This document shows, piece by piece, positions 52,014 through 62,484 of a stretch of 64,000 bases of DNA. The stretch spans positions 1,395,001 to 1,459,000 of the forward strand of contig NZ_JAUCBZ010000015.1 of NCBI RefSeq assembly GCF_034676545.1. Reading direction: 5' to 3'. How positions within the stretch are numbered: position 1 is the stretch's first letter; every line of letters begins with the position of its first letter. The translations under genes and the position numbers were made by a program. The notes under the pieces are model-generated. The model ran no database searches, was not told the DNA's origin, and was given only the letters and a program-made list of their open reading frames with translations. Source of the DNA: Pararhodobacter sp. (GTDB taxonomy: Bacteria > Pseudomonadota > Alphaproteobacteria > Rhodobacterales > Rhodobacteraceae).

Positions 52014-52889
52014 TCAGCCTCTTGGGGCGGTGTGGGCCACGTCGCCGGGCAGGTCCTGACGCCGGGCGTGGCGCAGCAGCCACAGGGCATAGAGCGCATT
52101 GGGAAGAACCAGGGCGAACAAGAGCACGACGGTCAAGGGATTGTGCGTGACCACCTCGCGCACGGTTTCCGCAGTGTACTCGGCGTCGGTTTGCACGGCG
52201 ATCCCGATGCCGAAGACACCCACGTTCCAGGCCATGTGATAGAGGATCGCAGGCCACAATGAGCCGCGCCGCAGTCGGAGCGCAAGCAGCAGGAAGCCGG
52301 TCATCGTGGCGGCGATGGTCTGAATGATCGCGCCGACAAGGTCGCCGTCGCCCAGTGCGTTCAACAAATGCACCGCCCCAAAGAGCGCTGACGTCAGGCC
52401 GATCGCGGGCCAGAGCGGCATTTGCCGCCGCAACGCGGGGAACAGGAGGCCGCGGAACATGATCTCCTCGGAGATCGAAATCCAGATCATCGAGTAGGTC
52501 AGGCTGAGGAGAACATCGAAGGACGGCGCGCCGAAGGCCAGCATGATCCCGGCGAAGGCCAGCAGATAGAGGCTGGGAAACCACATCACCGAGGCCGTGC
52601 CGGGTTTGGCCGCGCCGAGGCCCGTGTCGCGCCAGCCGAAAAAGAGGATCGCAACGGTGAGGCCGGCGACGGCGAGGGTTTGCGGGATCGACGATTGTTC
52701 GAGAAAGGCCAGGGCGGCTGGCATCTCGAGGAAGCGGGCCGCAAAGCCGGAACCGGAGACGAGAACCCACAGTGCCAGCATCACCAAAGCGCCTTTGATG
52801 CTCAGAACCGCGTTGCGACGGCCACGGCTGCCCGCCCAGGCCGAGGGGGGTGCGTCGGCGGCCTTGTCGGAGAGGGGATCACGCGTCAT
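52014..52889 (-). CDS. CPBP-family intramembrane metalloprotease
   Basis: A 291-residue protein with about eight transmembrane helices and the CPBP (Abi, Rce1-like) signature: SISEEIMFRGLLFPALRRQ (EExxxR) near residue 140, followed by SALFGAVHLLNAL with the second motif's histidine and a third-helix YHMAWNVGVFG near the end. Family members are glutamic or metal-dependent membrane proteases; in bacteria substrates are mostly unknown, some being linked to bacteriocin immunity. It overlaps the upstream TetR gene by four bases (ATGA), so the two are cotranscribed and translationally coupled. Confidence 0.88.
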   Translation of the reverse strand: MTRDPLSDKAADAPPSAWAGSRGRRNAVLSIKGALVMLALWVLVSGSGFAARFLEMPAALAFLEQSSIPQTLAVAGLTVAILFFGWRDTGLGAAKPGTASVMWFPSLYLLAFAGIMLAFGAPSFDVLLSLTYSMIWISISEEIMFRGLLFPALRRQMPLWPAIGLTSALFGAVHLLNALGDGDLVGAIIQTIAATMTGFLLLALRLRRGSLWPAILYHMAWNVGVFGIGIAVQTDAEYTAETVREVVTHNPLTVVLLFALVLPNALYALWLLRHARRQDLPGDVAHTAPRG

Positions 52890-53503
52890 CGGCCACCTTT
52901 TGCGCCGCCTTGGTCCGGCGGTAAGATCATCGCGATGGCTTGATCAATCAAGGCCTCGAGCGGCATGGCGGCGGGGGGTGTGTGATCGGGGCGATACCAA
53001 AAGCTGGTCCAGGCCAGCGCGCCGTGCAGGAATTGACGCAAGATCGCCGGATCGACCGCGGTGAGGCCGTGGTCGCGCGCCTCGGTCAGCACCTGTTGCC
53101 ACAGTTGGAAATAGGCATTGCGGCCTTCCAGCAGGATGGCCCGTCGATCCACGGGCAGCGCCCGCCAGTCGTGGAACAAGACCGCGGTCGCGTCGCGGTT
53201 CGGCCCGTGGAGATAGGACAGTTCCACCGAGATCAACGCGCGGACCTGGCTGATCAGGTCTGGGGCCGAGTGCAGAGCCGCCGCGAGATCCCGGGTCATG
53301 GCATTGATCACCCGGTCCATCACGGCAAACAGGATATCGTCTTTGCTGCGCACATGGTGGAACAGACTGCCCGACAGGATCCCGACCTCGGCACCGATTT
53401 CGCGCACGGTGGTCGCGGCAAAACCCTTGCGATGAAACAGCTTTGCCGCCGCCGCCAAGAGGCGGTCGCGGGCGTTTTCCGGGTCGAACAAAGGCTCTGT
53501 CAT
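52886..53503 (-). CDS. TetR-family transcriptional regulator
   Basis: A 205-residue TetR repressor. The start at 53503 (MTEPLFDPENARDRLLAAAA) is preferred to the upstream GTG. The N-terminal helix-turn-helix reads FHRKGFAATTVREIGAEVGI then LSGSLFHHVRSKDDILFAVM; the ligand-binding part has LISVELSYLHGPNRDATAVL and ALAWTSFWYRPD. It is divergent from the BKACE-carboxylase-GST-dehydrogenase operon, and a perfect dyad lies in the 93-base spacer. It most likely represses that operon and senses an acyl-CoA or acid; this is inferred from context and from similarity in layout to KstR2/FadR-like TetR proteins. Confidence 0.92.
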   Translation of the reverse strand: MTEPLFDPENARDRLLAAAAKLFHRKGFAATTVREIGAEVGILSGSLFHHVRSKDDILFAVMDRVINAMTRDLAAALHSAPDLISQVRALISVELSYLHGPNRDATAVLFHDWRALPVDRRAILLEGRNAYFQLWQQVLTEARDHGLTAVDPAILRQFLHGALAWTSFWYRPDHTPPAAMPLEALIDQAIAMILPPDQGGAKGGR

Positions 53504-53536
53504 GCGGGGACGGTATGATGTGACGCAAGGAAAAAC

Positions 53537-53556
53537 AACCAAGCGCTTGCTTGGTT
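53537..53556. promoter_or_regulatory. TetR operator candidate
   Basis: AACCAAGCGCTTGCTTGGTT: 8-bp half-sites AACCAAGC and GCTTGGTT around a four-base centre, in the spacer between the TetR gene (start 53503) and the BKACE gene (start 53597). The position and dyad fit an autoregulated divergent operator. Confidence 0.7.
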
Positions 53557-53596
53557 TGGGGGGCGTTGCTACGCTGGGACAAATCGGAGGATTTCA

Positions 53597-54457
53597 ATGT
53601 CGGACAAAGCCATCCTGACCTGCGCGCTGACCGGTGTCTTGACGGACCCCCGCAGCCATCCGGTGCCGGTCACGCCCGCGGAATTGGCCGCGTCGGCGCG
53701 CGACGCCTGGGAGGCGGGGGCGGTGTGCATGCATGTCCATTTTCGCCAACAGGGCGAGGGTCGCGGGCATTTGCCAAGCTGGGATCCCGCGCTGGCGCTG
53801 GAAATCGCGGAGGCGATTCGCGCGGAATGCCCCGGGGTTATCCTGAATTTCACCACCGGGGTCGTCGGACCGGATCAAAGCGGGCCAATGGCCTGTTTGC
53901 GCGCCGCCAAGCCGGAAATCGCGGCCTGTAACGCCGGGTCGCTGAATTATCTCAAGACCCGGGCGGATGGGCGCTGGGCCTGGCCGCCGATGTTGTTCGA
54001 CAACCCGGTGGAGAAAATCGAGGCGCTGTTGGCGGTGATGCGCGAGACCGGAACGCGCCCCGAGTTCGAGTGTTTTGATCTGGGGATCGTGCGCTCGGTC
54101 GAGATGTTCGCGCAGGTTGGCATGATCGAGCGCCCGCAGATCAATCTGGTGATGGGCGTGGCCTCGGGAATGCCGGCGGATATCGATTTGCTGCCTTTGC
54201 TGCTGAAATACCGGCCCAGGGACTGCGCGTGGCAGACGACGGTGATCGGCCGGGCCGAGGTGTGGGATGTTCACCGGCGGGCGGCGGAGTTGGGCGGGCA
54301 TTTGCGCACGGGCGTCGAGGATACGTTCTATTTGCCGGATGGGGCGCGCACACCGGGGAATGGCGCGCTGATCGAGGCGCTGGCGCGGATCGCGCGGGAC
54401 GTTGGGCGCGAACCCGCAACGGCGGCGCAGGCGCGCCAGATCTGGGGATTGGCGTGA
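53597..54457 (+). CDS. BKACE-family beta-keto acid cleavage enzyme (DUF849)
   Basis: A 286-residue TIM-barrel enzyme of the BKACE family, which transfers an acetyl unit from acetyl-CoA to a beta-keto acid to give a CoA ester and acetoacetate. The family start DKAILTCALTGVLTDPRSHP, with Zn-ligand context CMHVHFRQQGEGRG near residue 50, LNFTTGVVG, CNAGSLNYL, RPEFECFDLGIVR and RTGVEDTFYLPDG near residue 240, fits well. It is the first gene of the TetR-controlled operon. With a carboxylase and acyl-CoA dehydrogenase downstream it suggests breakdown of an unusual branched or amino-derived acid; the substrate is unknown. The CoA-transferase at 11.5-12.9 kb could handle the acetoacetate. Confidence 0.9.
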   Translation: MSDKAILTCALTGVLTDPRSHPVPVTPAELAASARDAWEAGAVCMHVHFRQQGEGRGHLPSWDPALALEIAEAIRAECPGVILNFTTGVVGPDQSGPMACLRAAKPEIAACNAGSLNYLKTRADGRWAWPPMLFDNPVEKIEALLAVMRETGTRPEFECFDLGIVRSVEMFAQVGMIERPQINLVMGVASGMPADIDLLPLLLKYRPRDCAWQTTVIGRAEVWDVHRRAAELGGHLRTGVEDTFYLPDGARTPGNGALIEALARIARDVGREPATAAQARQIWGLA

Positions 54458-54600
54458 GCGGTGCTGGTGGGGCGGCGCGCCTCGGGGGCGGGTGCCCCCT
54501 CGGCGCACCGGTGGGGCCAGCCCCACACCCCGCCAAAGGGGTTTTCCACCCCTTTGGGAGCCCCGACGCGCCCAGTATGCCAAAACTGAAGGAGCAAGCA
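54458..54600. other. GC-hairpin spacer inside the catabolic operon
   Basis: A 143-base gap with stacked stems (CGAGGGGGC/GCCCCCTCG type, GTGGGG-CCAG-CCCCAC, CCAAAGGGGTTTTCCACCCCTTTGG) and, just before the next gene, CAGTATGCCAAAACTGAAGG, a degenerate relative of the GAGTATTTTTGGCAAGATGA motif that also provides the GAAGGAG ribosome site. Possibly an internal processing or stability element. Confidence 0.5.
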
Positions 54601-56201
54601 TGAGCCCATGGACCTCGGACCTTGACACATCTGGCGCGACCTTCGCCCGCAATCGCGCGTTGATGGAGGCGGCGTTGGCCCCGGTAGAGACCGTTCGTGT
54701 GACGGTGGAGGCCGCGGCAGAGGCCGGTCGGGCGCGCCATGAAAAGCGCGGCATGATGTTGCCGCGTGACCGGCTTGCCCTGCTGTTGGACCCCGGTGCG
54801 CCGTTTCTGGAGCTGTGCCCCTTTGCCGGGTTCATGCGATACGGTGACACGGACGGCACCGGCGCAGGTGCCGGGGCGATCACCGGGATCGGCCAGATCG
54901 ACGGGCGATCCTGCGTCATCGTGGTGGACAACTACGCGGTCAAGGGTGGCACGGTCACGCCGGATGGTTTGGCCAAGAAGCTGAGGCTTCAGGACATCGC
55001 GCGCGAGAACCGTTTGCCCGTGGTGTCGCTCAGCCAGTCGGGCGGGGCGAACCTGTCCTATGCGCATGAGGTGTTCATCCCCGGCGGGCGCGGCTTTGCC
55101 AATCAGGCGCGGCTTTCGGCGCTGGGCATTCCGCAGATCACCGTTGTGCATGGTTCGGCGACGGCGGGCGGGGCGTATCAGCCGGGATTGTCGGATTATG
55201 TGATCATGGTGCGCGGCCAGGCGACGATGTATCTGGCGGGGCCGCCGCTGCTGAAGGCGGCAACCGGCGAGATCGCGACGGATGAGGAGCTTGGCGGCGC
55301 GCAGATGCACACCCAGGTCTCGGGCGTGGGGGATTATCTGGCGGAAAACGACGCCGATGGAATTCGGTTGGCGCGCGAGGTCGTGGCGGCCTTGCCTTGG
55401 CCCAAGGACGCGCCGAATACCGGATTCGCGCCGCCTCTCTATCCGGCCGAGGATCTGATGGGGCTTGTCCCCGCCGACCCGAAACAGCCCTATGATTGCC
55501 GCGAGATCGTGGCGCGTCTGGCGGATGGGTCGGAATTTCTGGAGTTCAAACCGGAATACGACACGGCGACGGTCTGCGGCCAGATCCGCATCGAGGGTCA
55601 TGCCTGCGGCGTGATTGGCAACAACGGGCCGATCACCGCCAATGGCGCGGCCAAGGCCGGGCAGTTCATCCAGCTTTGCGATCAGGCACAGATGCCTTTG
55701 GTTTTTCTGCACAATACCACGGGGTTCCTTGTGGGCACCGAGCCAGAGCGCGCGGGCATCATCAAGCATGGCTCGAAGATGATTTCAGGCGGTCGCCAAT
55801 GCGCGGGTGCCCAAGTTTGCCGTGGTTGTCGGCGGATCTTATGGTGCCGGGAATTATGCGATGTGCGGGCGCGGGTTCGATCCGCGGTTCCTCTTTGCCT
55901 GGCCCAATGCGCGCACCTCGGTGATGGGGCCGGCGCAGGCCGGGCAGGTGTTGCGCATGGTGACCGAAGCCAAGATGCAGGCGGGCGGCGTGGTGGATAC
56001 GGCAAAGCTGGATGCGTTGGAGCAGGGCACGGCGGCGATGATGGCCGAGAAAACCACGGCGCTGGCCTCGTCGGCGCGGTTGGAGGATGACGGCATCATT
56101 GACCCACGCCACACACGCGACATTCTGGCGATCGTGCTGGGGCTGACGGCAACCGAAGCGCAGCGCGGCGGCAATGCCAGCACTTACGGGGTGGCGCGGT
56201 T

Positions 56202-56205
<4 letters not shown>
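54601..56205 (+). CDS. Acyl-CoA carboxylase, carboxyltransferase (beta) subunit, one frame break
   Basis: The carboxyltransferase partner of a biotin-dependent acyl-CoA carboxylase, similar in layout to methylcrotonyl-CoA carboxylase beta. The start at 54601 (MSPWTSDLDTSGATFARN) follows GAAGGAGCAAGC. Visible motifs are RHEKRGMMLPRDRLALLLDP, the first crotonase-like domain with LSQSGGANLSYAHEV and VHGSATAGGAYQPGLSDY, and the second with CGVIGNNGPITANGAAKAG and LHNTTGFLVGTEPERAGI. The frame breaks at a TTT at 55783-55785 (...HGSKM then out of frame). With two Ts, it reads HGSKMIQAVANARVPKF and continues to 56205. Bridged length is about 534 residues, normal for the family. Its stop overlaps the alpha-subunit start. 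Confidence 0.87.
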
Positions 56206-58106
<1,901 letters not shown>

Positions 58107-58110
<4 letters not shown>

Positions 58111-58736
58111 TCGAACTTTGGCATTGCAAGGACTCGCGGTCCTTGAGGGCGCTCTGGGCGTTGCAGGAATTGGGGCTGGAGTGCCGCGTGCATCACCTGG
58201 GGTTTCCGCCACGCGCAACCGACCCGGGCTTTCTGGAGATCAATCCTCTGGGAACGGTGCCTTACCTCAAGGATGGCGCCACGACGATGACGGAGTTGTC
58301 GGCGATCACGCATTATCTGGCGCAGAAATACGGGGCTGGAACGCTGGCGGTCAATCCCGATGAGCCCGCGTACGCGGATTTCCTGAACTGGATGTATCAC
58401 TCGGATGCGACGCTGACTTTTCCGCAGACCTTGATCCTGCGCTACGGCCGCTTTGAGCCAAAAGAACGCCGCCAGCCGCAGGTCGTGGCGGATTATACGC
58501 AATGGTATCTGGCGCGCCTGAAATTGGTCAACGCCCGGTTGGAGCAGGCTGAATACCTGTGCGCGGATCGGTTCACCGCGGCCGATATTGCCGTGGGATA
58601 TGCCCTGTATCTGGGCGAAGTCCTGGGGCTGGCCGGGCATTACAAGCCGCAGACCCAAGCCTATCTGGCGCGGCTCAAGGCGCGTGAGGCGTTTCAAAAA
58701 GCGAATGCCGGAACAGGGGGCGTTGATGCAGTTTGA
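58107..58736 (+). CDS. Glutathione S-transferase family protein
   Basis: A 209-residue GST: the thioredoxin-like N-terminal domain has IELWHCKDSRSLRALWALQE, INPLGTVPYLKDG and MTELSAITHYLAQKYG. The all-helical C-terminal domain has FLNWMYHSDATLTFPQTLIL and CADRFTAADIAVGYALYLG. Serine at residue 10 or 12 may be the catalytic residue. It sits between the carboxylase alpha subunit and the acyl-CoA dehydrogenase with overlaps on both sides (ATGA, and 11 bases), so it belongs to the pathway, perhaps as an isomerase, a dehalogenase-like enzyme or a protectant. The precise role is unknown. Confidence 0.9.
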
Positions 58737-59910
58737 TCTGACGGACGCGCAGCGCGCGATTTATGACGCGGCTTTCAAATACGCCCGGACCGAGTTGCAC
58801 CCTTTGCTGGCGCGCATGGATGACGAGGATTGGTATCCGGATCATCTGGTGGCGAAGCTGGGCGCGGATGGCTATTGCGGGCTGACCGCGCCGGAGGCGC
58901 TGGGTGGGGCCGAGATGGACCTGATGAGCGCCGGACTGGTGGGCGAGGCATTCGGCTATTGGAACACCAACGCGGCGTTCATCTGGGGGCCGCATGAGAA
59001 CCTGTGCCTCAACAATATCCTGCGCAACGGCACCGAGGCGCAGATCGCGCGGTTTGTCCCGGACCTGTGCGCGGGCAAGACGGTGGGCGCGCTGGGGCTG
59101 ACGGAACCGGGCGCGGGGTCCGATGCGCTGGGGTCGATGGCGCTGAAGGCGGTGCGCGACGGCGACGATTATGTGCTGACCGGGCGCAAGATGTTCATCT
59201 CGAACGGGCCGGTGGCCGATGTGGTGCTGACCTATGCCAAGACCGCGCCCGAGCGCGGGGCGAAGGGGATTTCGGCGTTCATTGTGGAGACGGACACGCC
59301 GGGCTTCTCGGTGGCGCAGACCTTGACCAAGATGGGCTGGCGCGGCTGCCCGACCGGCGAGTTGGTGTTCGAGGGGGTGCGGGTGCCCGCGGCGAACCTG
59401 CTGGGGGCGGAAAACGCGGGCGTCGCGGTGGTGATGTCGGGGCTGGATATCGAGCGCGCCTTTCTGGGCCTGCCCTATATCGGTGCCGCGCAGCGCTGCC
59501 TGGATTTGTCGCTGGAGTATGCCGCGACGCGCAAGCAATTCGGCAAGCCGATCGGTTCGTTCCAGATGATCCAGTCGATGCTGGCCGAGATGTATACGGT
59601 GATCGAGGCCGCGCGTACCATGTCCTATCGCGCCTTGGCGGCCTGTGACGCCATGCAGCACGGCGACGGTGGGCGCGGCAGCATCCACAAGCTGTGCGCG
59701 GCGACGGTGTTGAACGGGGCCGAGATGATCGCCAAAGTCACGGATATGGCGGTGCAAATTCATGGCGGCTCGGGGTTTGTGTGGGAAACCGAGGTGAACC
59801 GACATTATCGCAACGCGCGGATCGCGTCGCTTGGCGGTGGCACGACCGAGGTGCGCAAGTTGATCATTGCCGAGGAGTTGTTTCGCGAGCGCGGTTTGCG
59901 GCTGTCGTGA
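58726..59910 (+). CDS. Acyl-CoA dehydrogenase
   Basis: A 394-residue flavin-dependent acyl-CoA dehydrogenase, start at 58726 (MQFDLTDAQRAIYDAAFKYA). The motifs are LGLTEPGAGSDALGSMALKA (signature 1), KMFISNGPVADVVLTYAKTA, GWRGCPTGELVFEGVRVP, GLDIERAFLGLPYIGAAQRC, and the C-terminal QIHGGSGFVWETEVNRHYRN (signature 2). The position of the catalytic base in the ERAF helix versus the C-terminal VNRHYR region would distinguish isovaleryl-CoA from short-chain types; GLDIERAF with Glu resembles isovaleryl-CoA/long-chain dehydrogenases. It ends the TetR-controlled operon. Confidence 0.92.
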   Translation: MQFDLTDAQRAIYDAAFKYARTELHPLLARMDDEDWYPDHLVAKLGADGYCGLTAPEALGGAEMDLMSAGLVGEAFGYWNTNAAFIWGPHENLCLNNILRNGTEAQIARFVPDLCAGKTVGALGLTEPGAGSDALGSMALKAVRDGDDYVLTGRKMFISNGPVADVVLTYAKTAPERGAKGISAFIVETDTPGFSVAQTLTKMGWRGCPTGELVFEGVRVPAANLLGAENAGVAVVMSGLDIERAFLGLPYIGAAQRCLDLSLEYAATRKQFGKPIGSFQMIQSMLAEMYTVIEAARTMSYRALAACDAMQHGDGGRGSIHKLCAATVLNGAEMIAKVTDMAVQIHGGSGFVWETEVNRHYRNARIASLGGGTTEVRKLIIAEELFRERGLRLS

Positions 59911-59975
59911 AGGGCGCAGGTCGTGTGGGGCGGCTGTCGTGTGGGGTGGCTGTCGTGTGGGGTGGGGCGGTCCTC

Positions 59976-60080
59976 GGGGGGCATCGAGCCCCCGCTCGGA
60001 CCGGCGGTTTTCGGACCGCAGCCGACCGGGCGGGGTTTCCCCCCCTCCCGGACCCACCCGAGGATATTTGAAGAACAAAG
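59976..60080 (+). repeat. GC-rich intergenic repeat, copy 2
   Basis: The same module order as 49960-50065: GGGGGGCATCGAGCCCCC, CGGCGGTTTTCGGACCG, a GC stem, then GAGGATATTTGAAGAACAAA. It lies between convergent genes (acyl-CoA dehydrogenase and the SelD fusion), 15 bases before the SelD stop. Three GTGGGGTGGCTGTCGT-like near-repeats precede it at 59920-59960. Confidence 0.85.
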
Positions 60081-60094
60081 AGCGCGGGAGGGGA

Positions 60095-62272
60095 TCAGGT
60101 GACGCGCAGGGCGGGGCCTTCGCGCTTTGGCTGAATGGTGCCGATCTGGGCGGCTGTGTAGCCCGCGCTGATGAGGGCGTGCAGCAAGTGATCCGCGAGA
60201 TCGGGTGGGACGGCGGCGAGCAGGCCGCCGCTGGTTTGAGGGTCGAAGAGCAGGGCGGCTTTGGTTGAGGCTGGGGCGGCGATCCGGCCGATCAAGGCGG
60301 CGCGGTTGGCCGGGGCGAGGGTTGAGGCGGTGCCTTGATCGGCGAGTGTTTGGGCGCCGTCGAAGGTTGGGATGGCGTGCAGATGGATCTCTGCGGCGAG
60401 AGCGCTCGCGTGCAGGATTTCGTCGAGATGGCCCGCCAGGCCAAAACCGGTGATGTCGGTCATGGCATGGGCGTGAGGCGCCAGCAAGCGCGCGGCCTCG
60501 GCCTGGGATTGGGTGAGATAGGGCCAGAGGGCGGCGATGGCGCGGCCCGGGGCCTGCTTTGCCATTTCTGCCGCCAAAAGCGTGCCTGAGCCGATCGGTT
60601 TGGTGAGGAGCAAGGCATCGCCCGGTTGCGCGCCCACCTTGGTCAGCAGGCGATCCTGCGCGATGCCGGTGACGGTCAGCCCGATGGTGAGTTCGCTGCC
60701 GATGGTGGTATGGCCCCCCACGAGGGCCGACCCGGCCGCCGCCAATTCCTGTGTCACGCCGGCCATGATTTCGGCCAGCGTGCGGGTTTGCAAGGCATCC
60801 GACAGGCGCGGCAGGATCAGACTAAGCAGGGCGGCCTGGGGTGTCGCGCCCATTGCCCAGATATCACCCAGGGCATGCACGGTGGCAATGCGCGCCATCA
60901 GCCAAGGATCGTCGGTGACCGCGCGCAAGTGGTCGGTTGCGATGACCTGCCGCGTCTGCCCCAACGTGAGAACGGCGGCGTCGTCGCCCGCACCCAGTTC
61001 GACGCCGACGGCCGTTCCGAGATCCGCCAGCGCTGACCGCAGCACCTGGGGTCCGACCTTGGCGCCGCAGCCGCCGCACATCGGTTTGTCGCCCAGAACC
61101 TCGGCCATGCCCAGGCTATGCGGTGACGGAAGTGATGGCGTGGGCATTGTGGGTAACGCATGGAACATGCGCATGAATTTCCGGTCGATGCGGTTCTTGA
61201 TCTGCCACAGCCAGCGGCCCGACAGCGGAAGCCCCCATTTGTCGGCAAGCGCCGATTTGCCGCCCAGCGAAACCAGCTTGAGATAATCCGATTGCGGGCG
61301 GTAGGGGCGCATGGTCCCGCCTGACAGGGCGGCGCGCAGATTGTGTGTCAGAAACGGTGCTTGACGGACCGCGAACACCCCGGCCTTGGGGCGGGGGCTT
61401 TGGGCCATATGCGCGCAATCGCCGACCGCGAAAACGTCGGGATGCGAGAGTGAGCGCAGCATCGGATCAACCGCGATAAACCCGTCGTGGAGGCGCAGTC
61501 CTGACTGTTGCAGCCAGTCCTGAGGGCGGCTTCCGGCGGCCCCGAGCACGAAGGTCGCCTCGATCCGCGTGCCGTTGTCCAGATGGACGGCGGTGTCGGT
61601 GATCGACGTGGCGCGGGTGTTGATCAAAAGGGTTATGCCCCTGTTTTCGAGCTGGGCCAGCAAGGATTTTCGCGCCGCATGTCCCAGATGGGGCAGGGCG
61701 GCTTTATGCTCGATCAGGGTGATCCGACGGTTGGGGATATGGTGCAGGCGGTGGTCCATTGCCATCGCCAGCTCGACGCCTGCGACTCCGGCGCCGAGGA
61801 TCACGATCTGCGCGGACAGCCGCGAGGCTTCGACCTGCGACACAAAACGCGCCCAGCGTTCCGAGTACCCGCCAAGGGGCTTGGCAGCGATCGCGTGTTC
61901 GGAAAAGCCGGGTAGCCGGGGCAGGTCCGAGGTGATGCCGATATCGAACGAGGCGATATCATATCCAAGCGGCGGGCGCCCCGCGACCTGCACCGTGCGC
62001 GCCTCGGTGTCGATGCCCTCGGCGCGGCCCGCAATCAGCCGCGCGCCGGCGTGGCGGGCCAAGGCGACCAGGTTCATCTCGAGGTCGGCGCGCGTGTAAT
62101 GCCCGGCGATATGCCCCGGCAGCATGCCCGTATAGGGGGCGGTTGGGTTGGGGTCGATCACGGTCAGCCGCGCGCCGGGAAGCGGGTTCATGGCCCAGTT
62201 CAACAGCAGCAAGGCATGCGCGTGGCCGCCGCCGACAAGAACGAGATCGCGGGTTTGGGGAAGGGTCAACAT
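60095..62272 (-). CDS. selD: NDH-like flavoprotein/selenophosphate synthase fusion
   Basis: A 725-residue two-domain protein. Residues 1-380 form an NADH dehydrogenase-II-like FAD/NAD pyridine nucleotide oxidoreductase: VLVGGGHAHALLLLNWAMNP, LPGHIAGHYTRADLEMNL, ILGAGVAGVELAMAM, PDVFAVGDCAHMA. Residues 400-725 form SelD, selenide water dikinase, which makes selenophosphate from selenide and ATP: MCGGCGAKVGPQVL with catalytic Cys and Lys, GAGDDAAVL, TDHLRAVTDDPWLMARI, MGATPQAALL, LLLTKPIGSGTLL, MTDITGFGLAGHLDE, LFDPQTSGGLLAAVP. The start at 62272 follows GGAGGCCCC. Such NDH/SelD fusions are known in marine bacteria. The oxidoreductase part may reduce selenium compounds for the SelD part. No selA or selB is nearby, so its product could serve tRNA 2-selenouridine or selenoproteins encoded elsewhere. 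Confidence 0.93.
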   Translation of the reverse strand: MLTLPQTRDLVLVGGGHAHALLLLNWAMNPLPGARLTVIDPNPTAPYTGMLPGHIAGHYTRADLEMNLVALARHAGARLIAGRAEGIDTEARTVQVAGRPPLGYDIASFDIGITSDLPRLPGFSEHAIAAKPLGGYSERWARFVSQVEASRLSAQIVILGAGVAGVELAMAMDHRLHHIPNRRITLIEHKAALPHLGHAARKSLLAQLENRGITLLINTRATSITDTAVHLDNGTRIEATFVLGAAGSRPQDWLQQSGLRLHDGFIAVDPMLRSLSHPDVFAVGDCAHMAQSPRPKAGVFAVRQAPFLTHNLRAALSGGTMRPYRPQSDYLKLVSLGGKSALADKWGLPLSGRWLWQIKNRIDRKFMRMFHALPTMPTPSLPSPHSLGMAEVLGDKPMCGGCGAKVGPQVLRSALADLGTAVGVELGAGDDAAVLTLGQTRQVIATDHLRAVTDDPWLMARIATVHALGDIWAMGATPQAALLSLILPRLSDALQTRTLAEIMAGVTQELAAAGSALVGGHTTIGSELTIGLTVTGIAQDRLLTKVGAQPGDALLLTKPIGSGTLLAAEMAKQAPGRAIAALWPYLTQSQAEAARLLAPHAHAMTDITGFGLAGHLDEILHASALAAEIHLHAIPTFDGAQTLADQGTASTLAPANRAALIGRIAAPASTKAALLFDPQTSGGLLAAVPPDLADHLLHALISAGYTAAQIGTIQPKREGPALRVT

Positions 62273-62357
62273 GGGGCCTCCGATCCCGGCTACTCCTAGC
62301 GTGAAGGCAGGGGCAACGCGAGAGGGCAATCCGCCGCGTTTCGGGTCGATTTCCCTC

Positions 62358-62386
62358 TTGACGAGGCGTGGGTGGTGGCCTAGGTA
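62358..62386 (+). promoter_or_regulatory. Sigma-70 promoter of tRNA-Met
   Basis: TTGACG (62358-62363), 17 bases, TAGGTA (62381-62386), 13 bases before the tRNA 5' end. The spacing and -35 are good; the -10 is moderate. Confidence 0.65.
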
Positions 62387-62399
62387 GCCGCCAGCCTAT

Positions 62400-62476
62400 G
62401 GCGGAGTAGCTCAGTTGGTTAGAGCAGCGGAATCATAATCCGCGTGTCGGGGGTTCAAATCCCTCCTCCGCTACCA
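62400..62476 (+). tRNA. tRNA-Met (CAT)
   Basis: A 77-base tRNA with encoded CCA. The acceptor GGCGGAG pairs with CTCCGCT (G1-U72 wobble), the D-arm is GCTCAGTTGGTTAGAGC, the anticodon stem-loop GCGGA-ATCATAA-TCCGC gives CAT, and the T-arm is GGGGGTTCAAATCCCTC. The general form matches elongator tRNA-Met; tRNA-Ile(CAT) with lysidine cannot be fully excluded by eye. The initiator form is unlikely because the acceptor end is paired. Confidence 0.9.
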
Positions 62477-62484
62477 TCACACCC

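Noticed and set aside
51745..52770. Long N-terminal extension of the acyl-CoA ligase frame
   Set aside because: It crosses the tRNA-Leu gene and the CPBP gene in antiframe; the ligase family start and ribosome site are at 51744.
62477..62484. Target-site duplication or attachment site beside tRNA-Met
   Set aside because: No direct repeat of the tRNA 3' end or of the IS flank is visible within the window; the right flank is another broken element, so the original target cannot be recognised.
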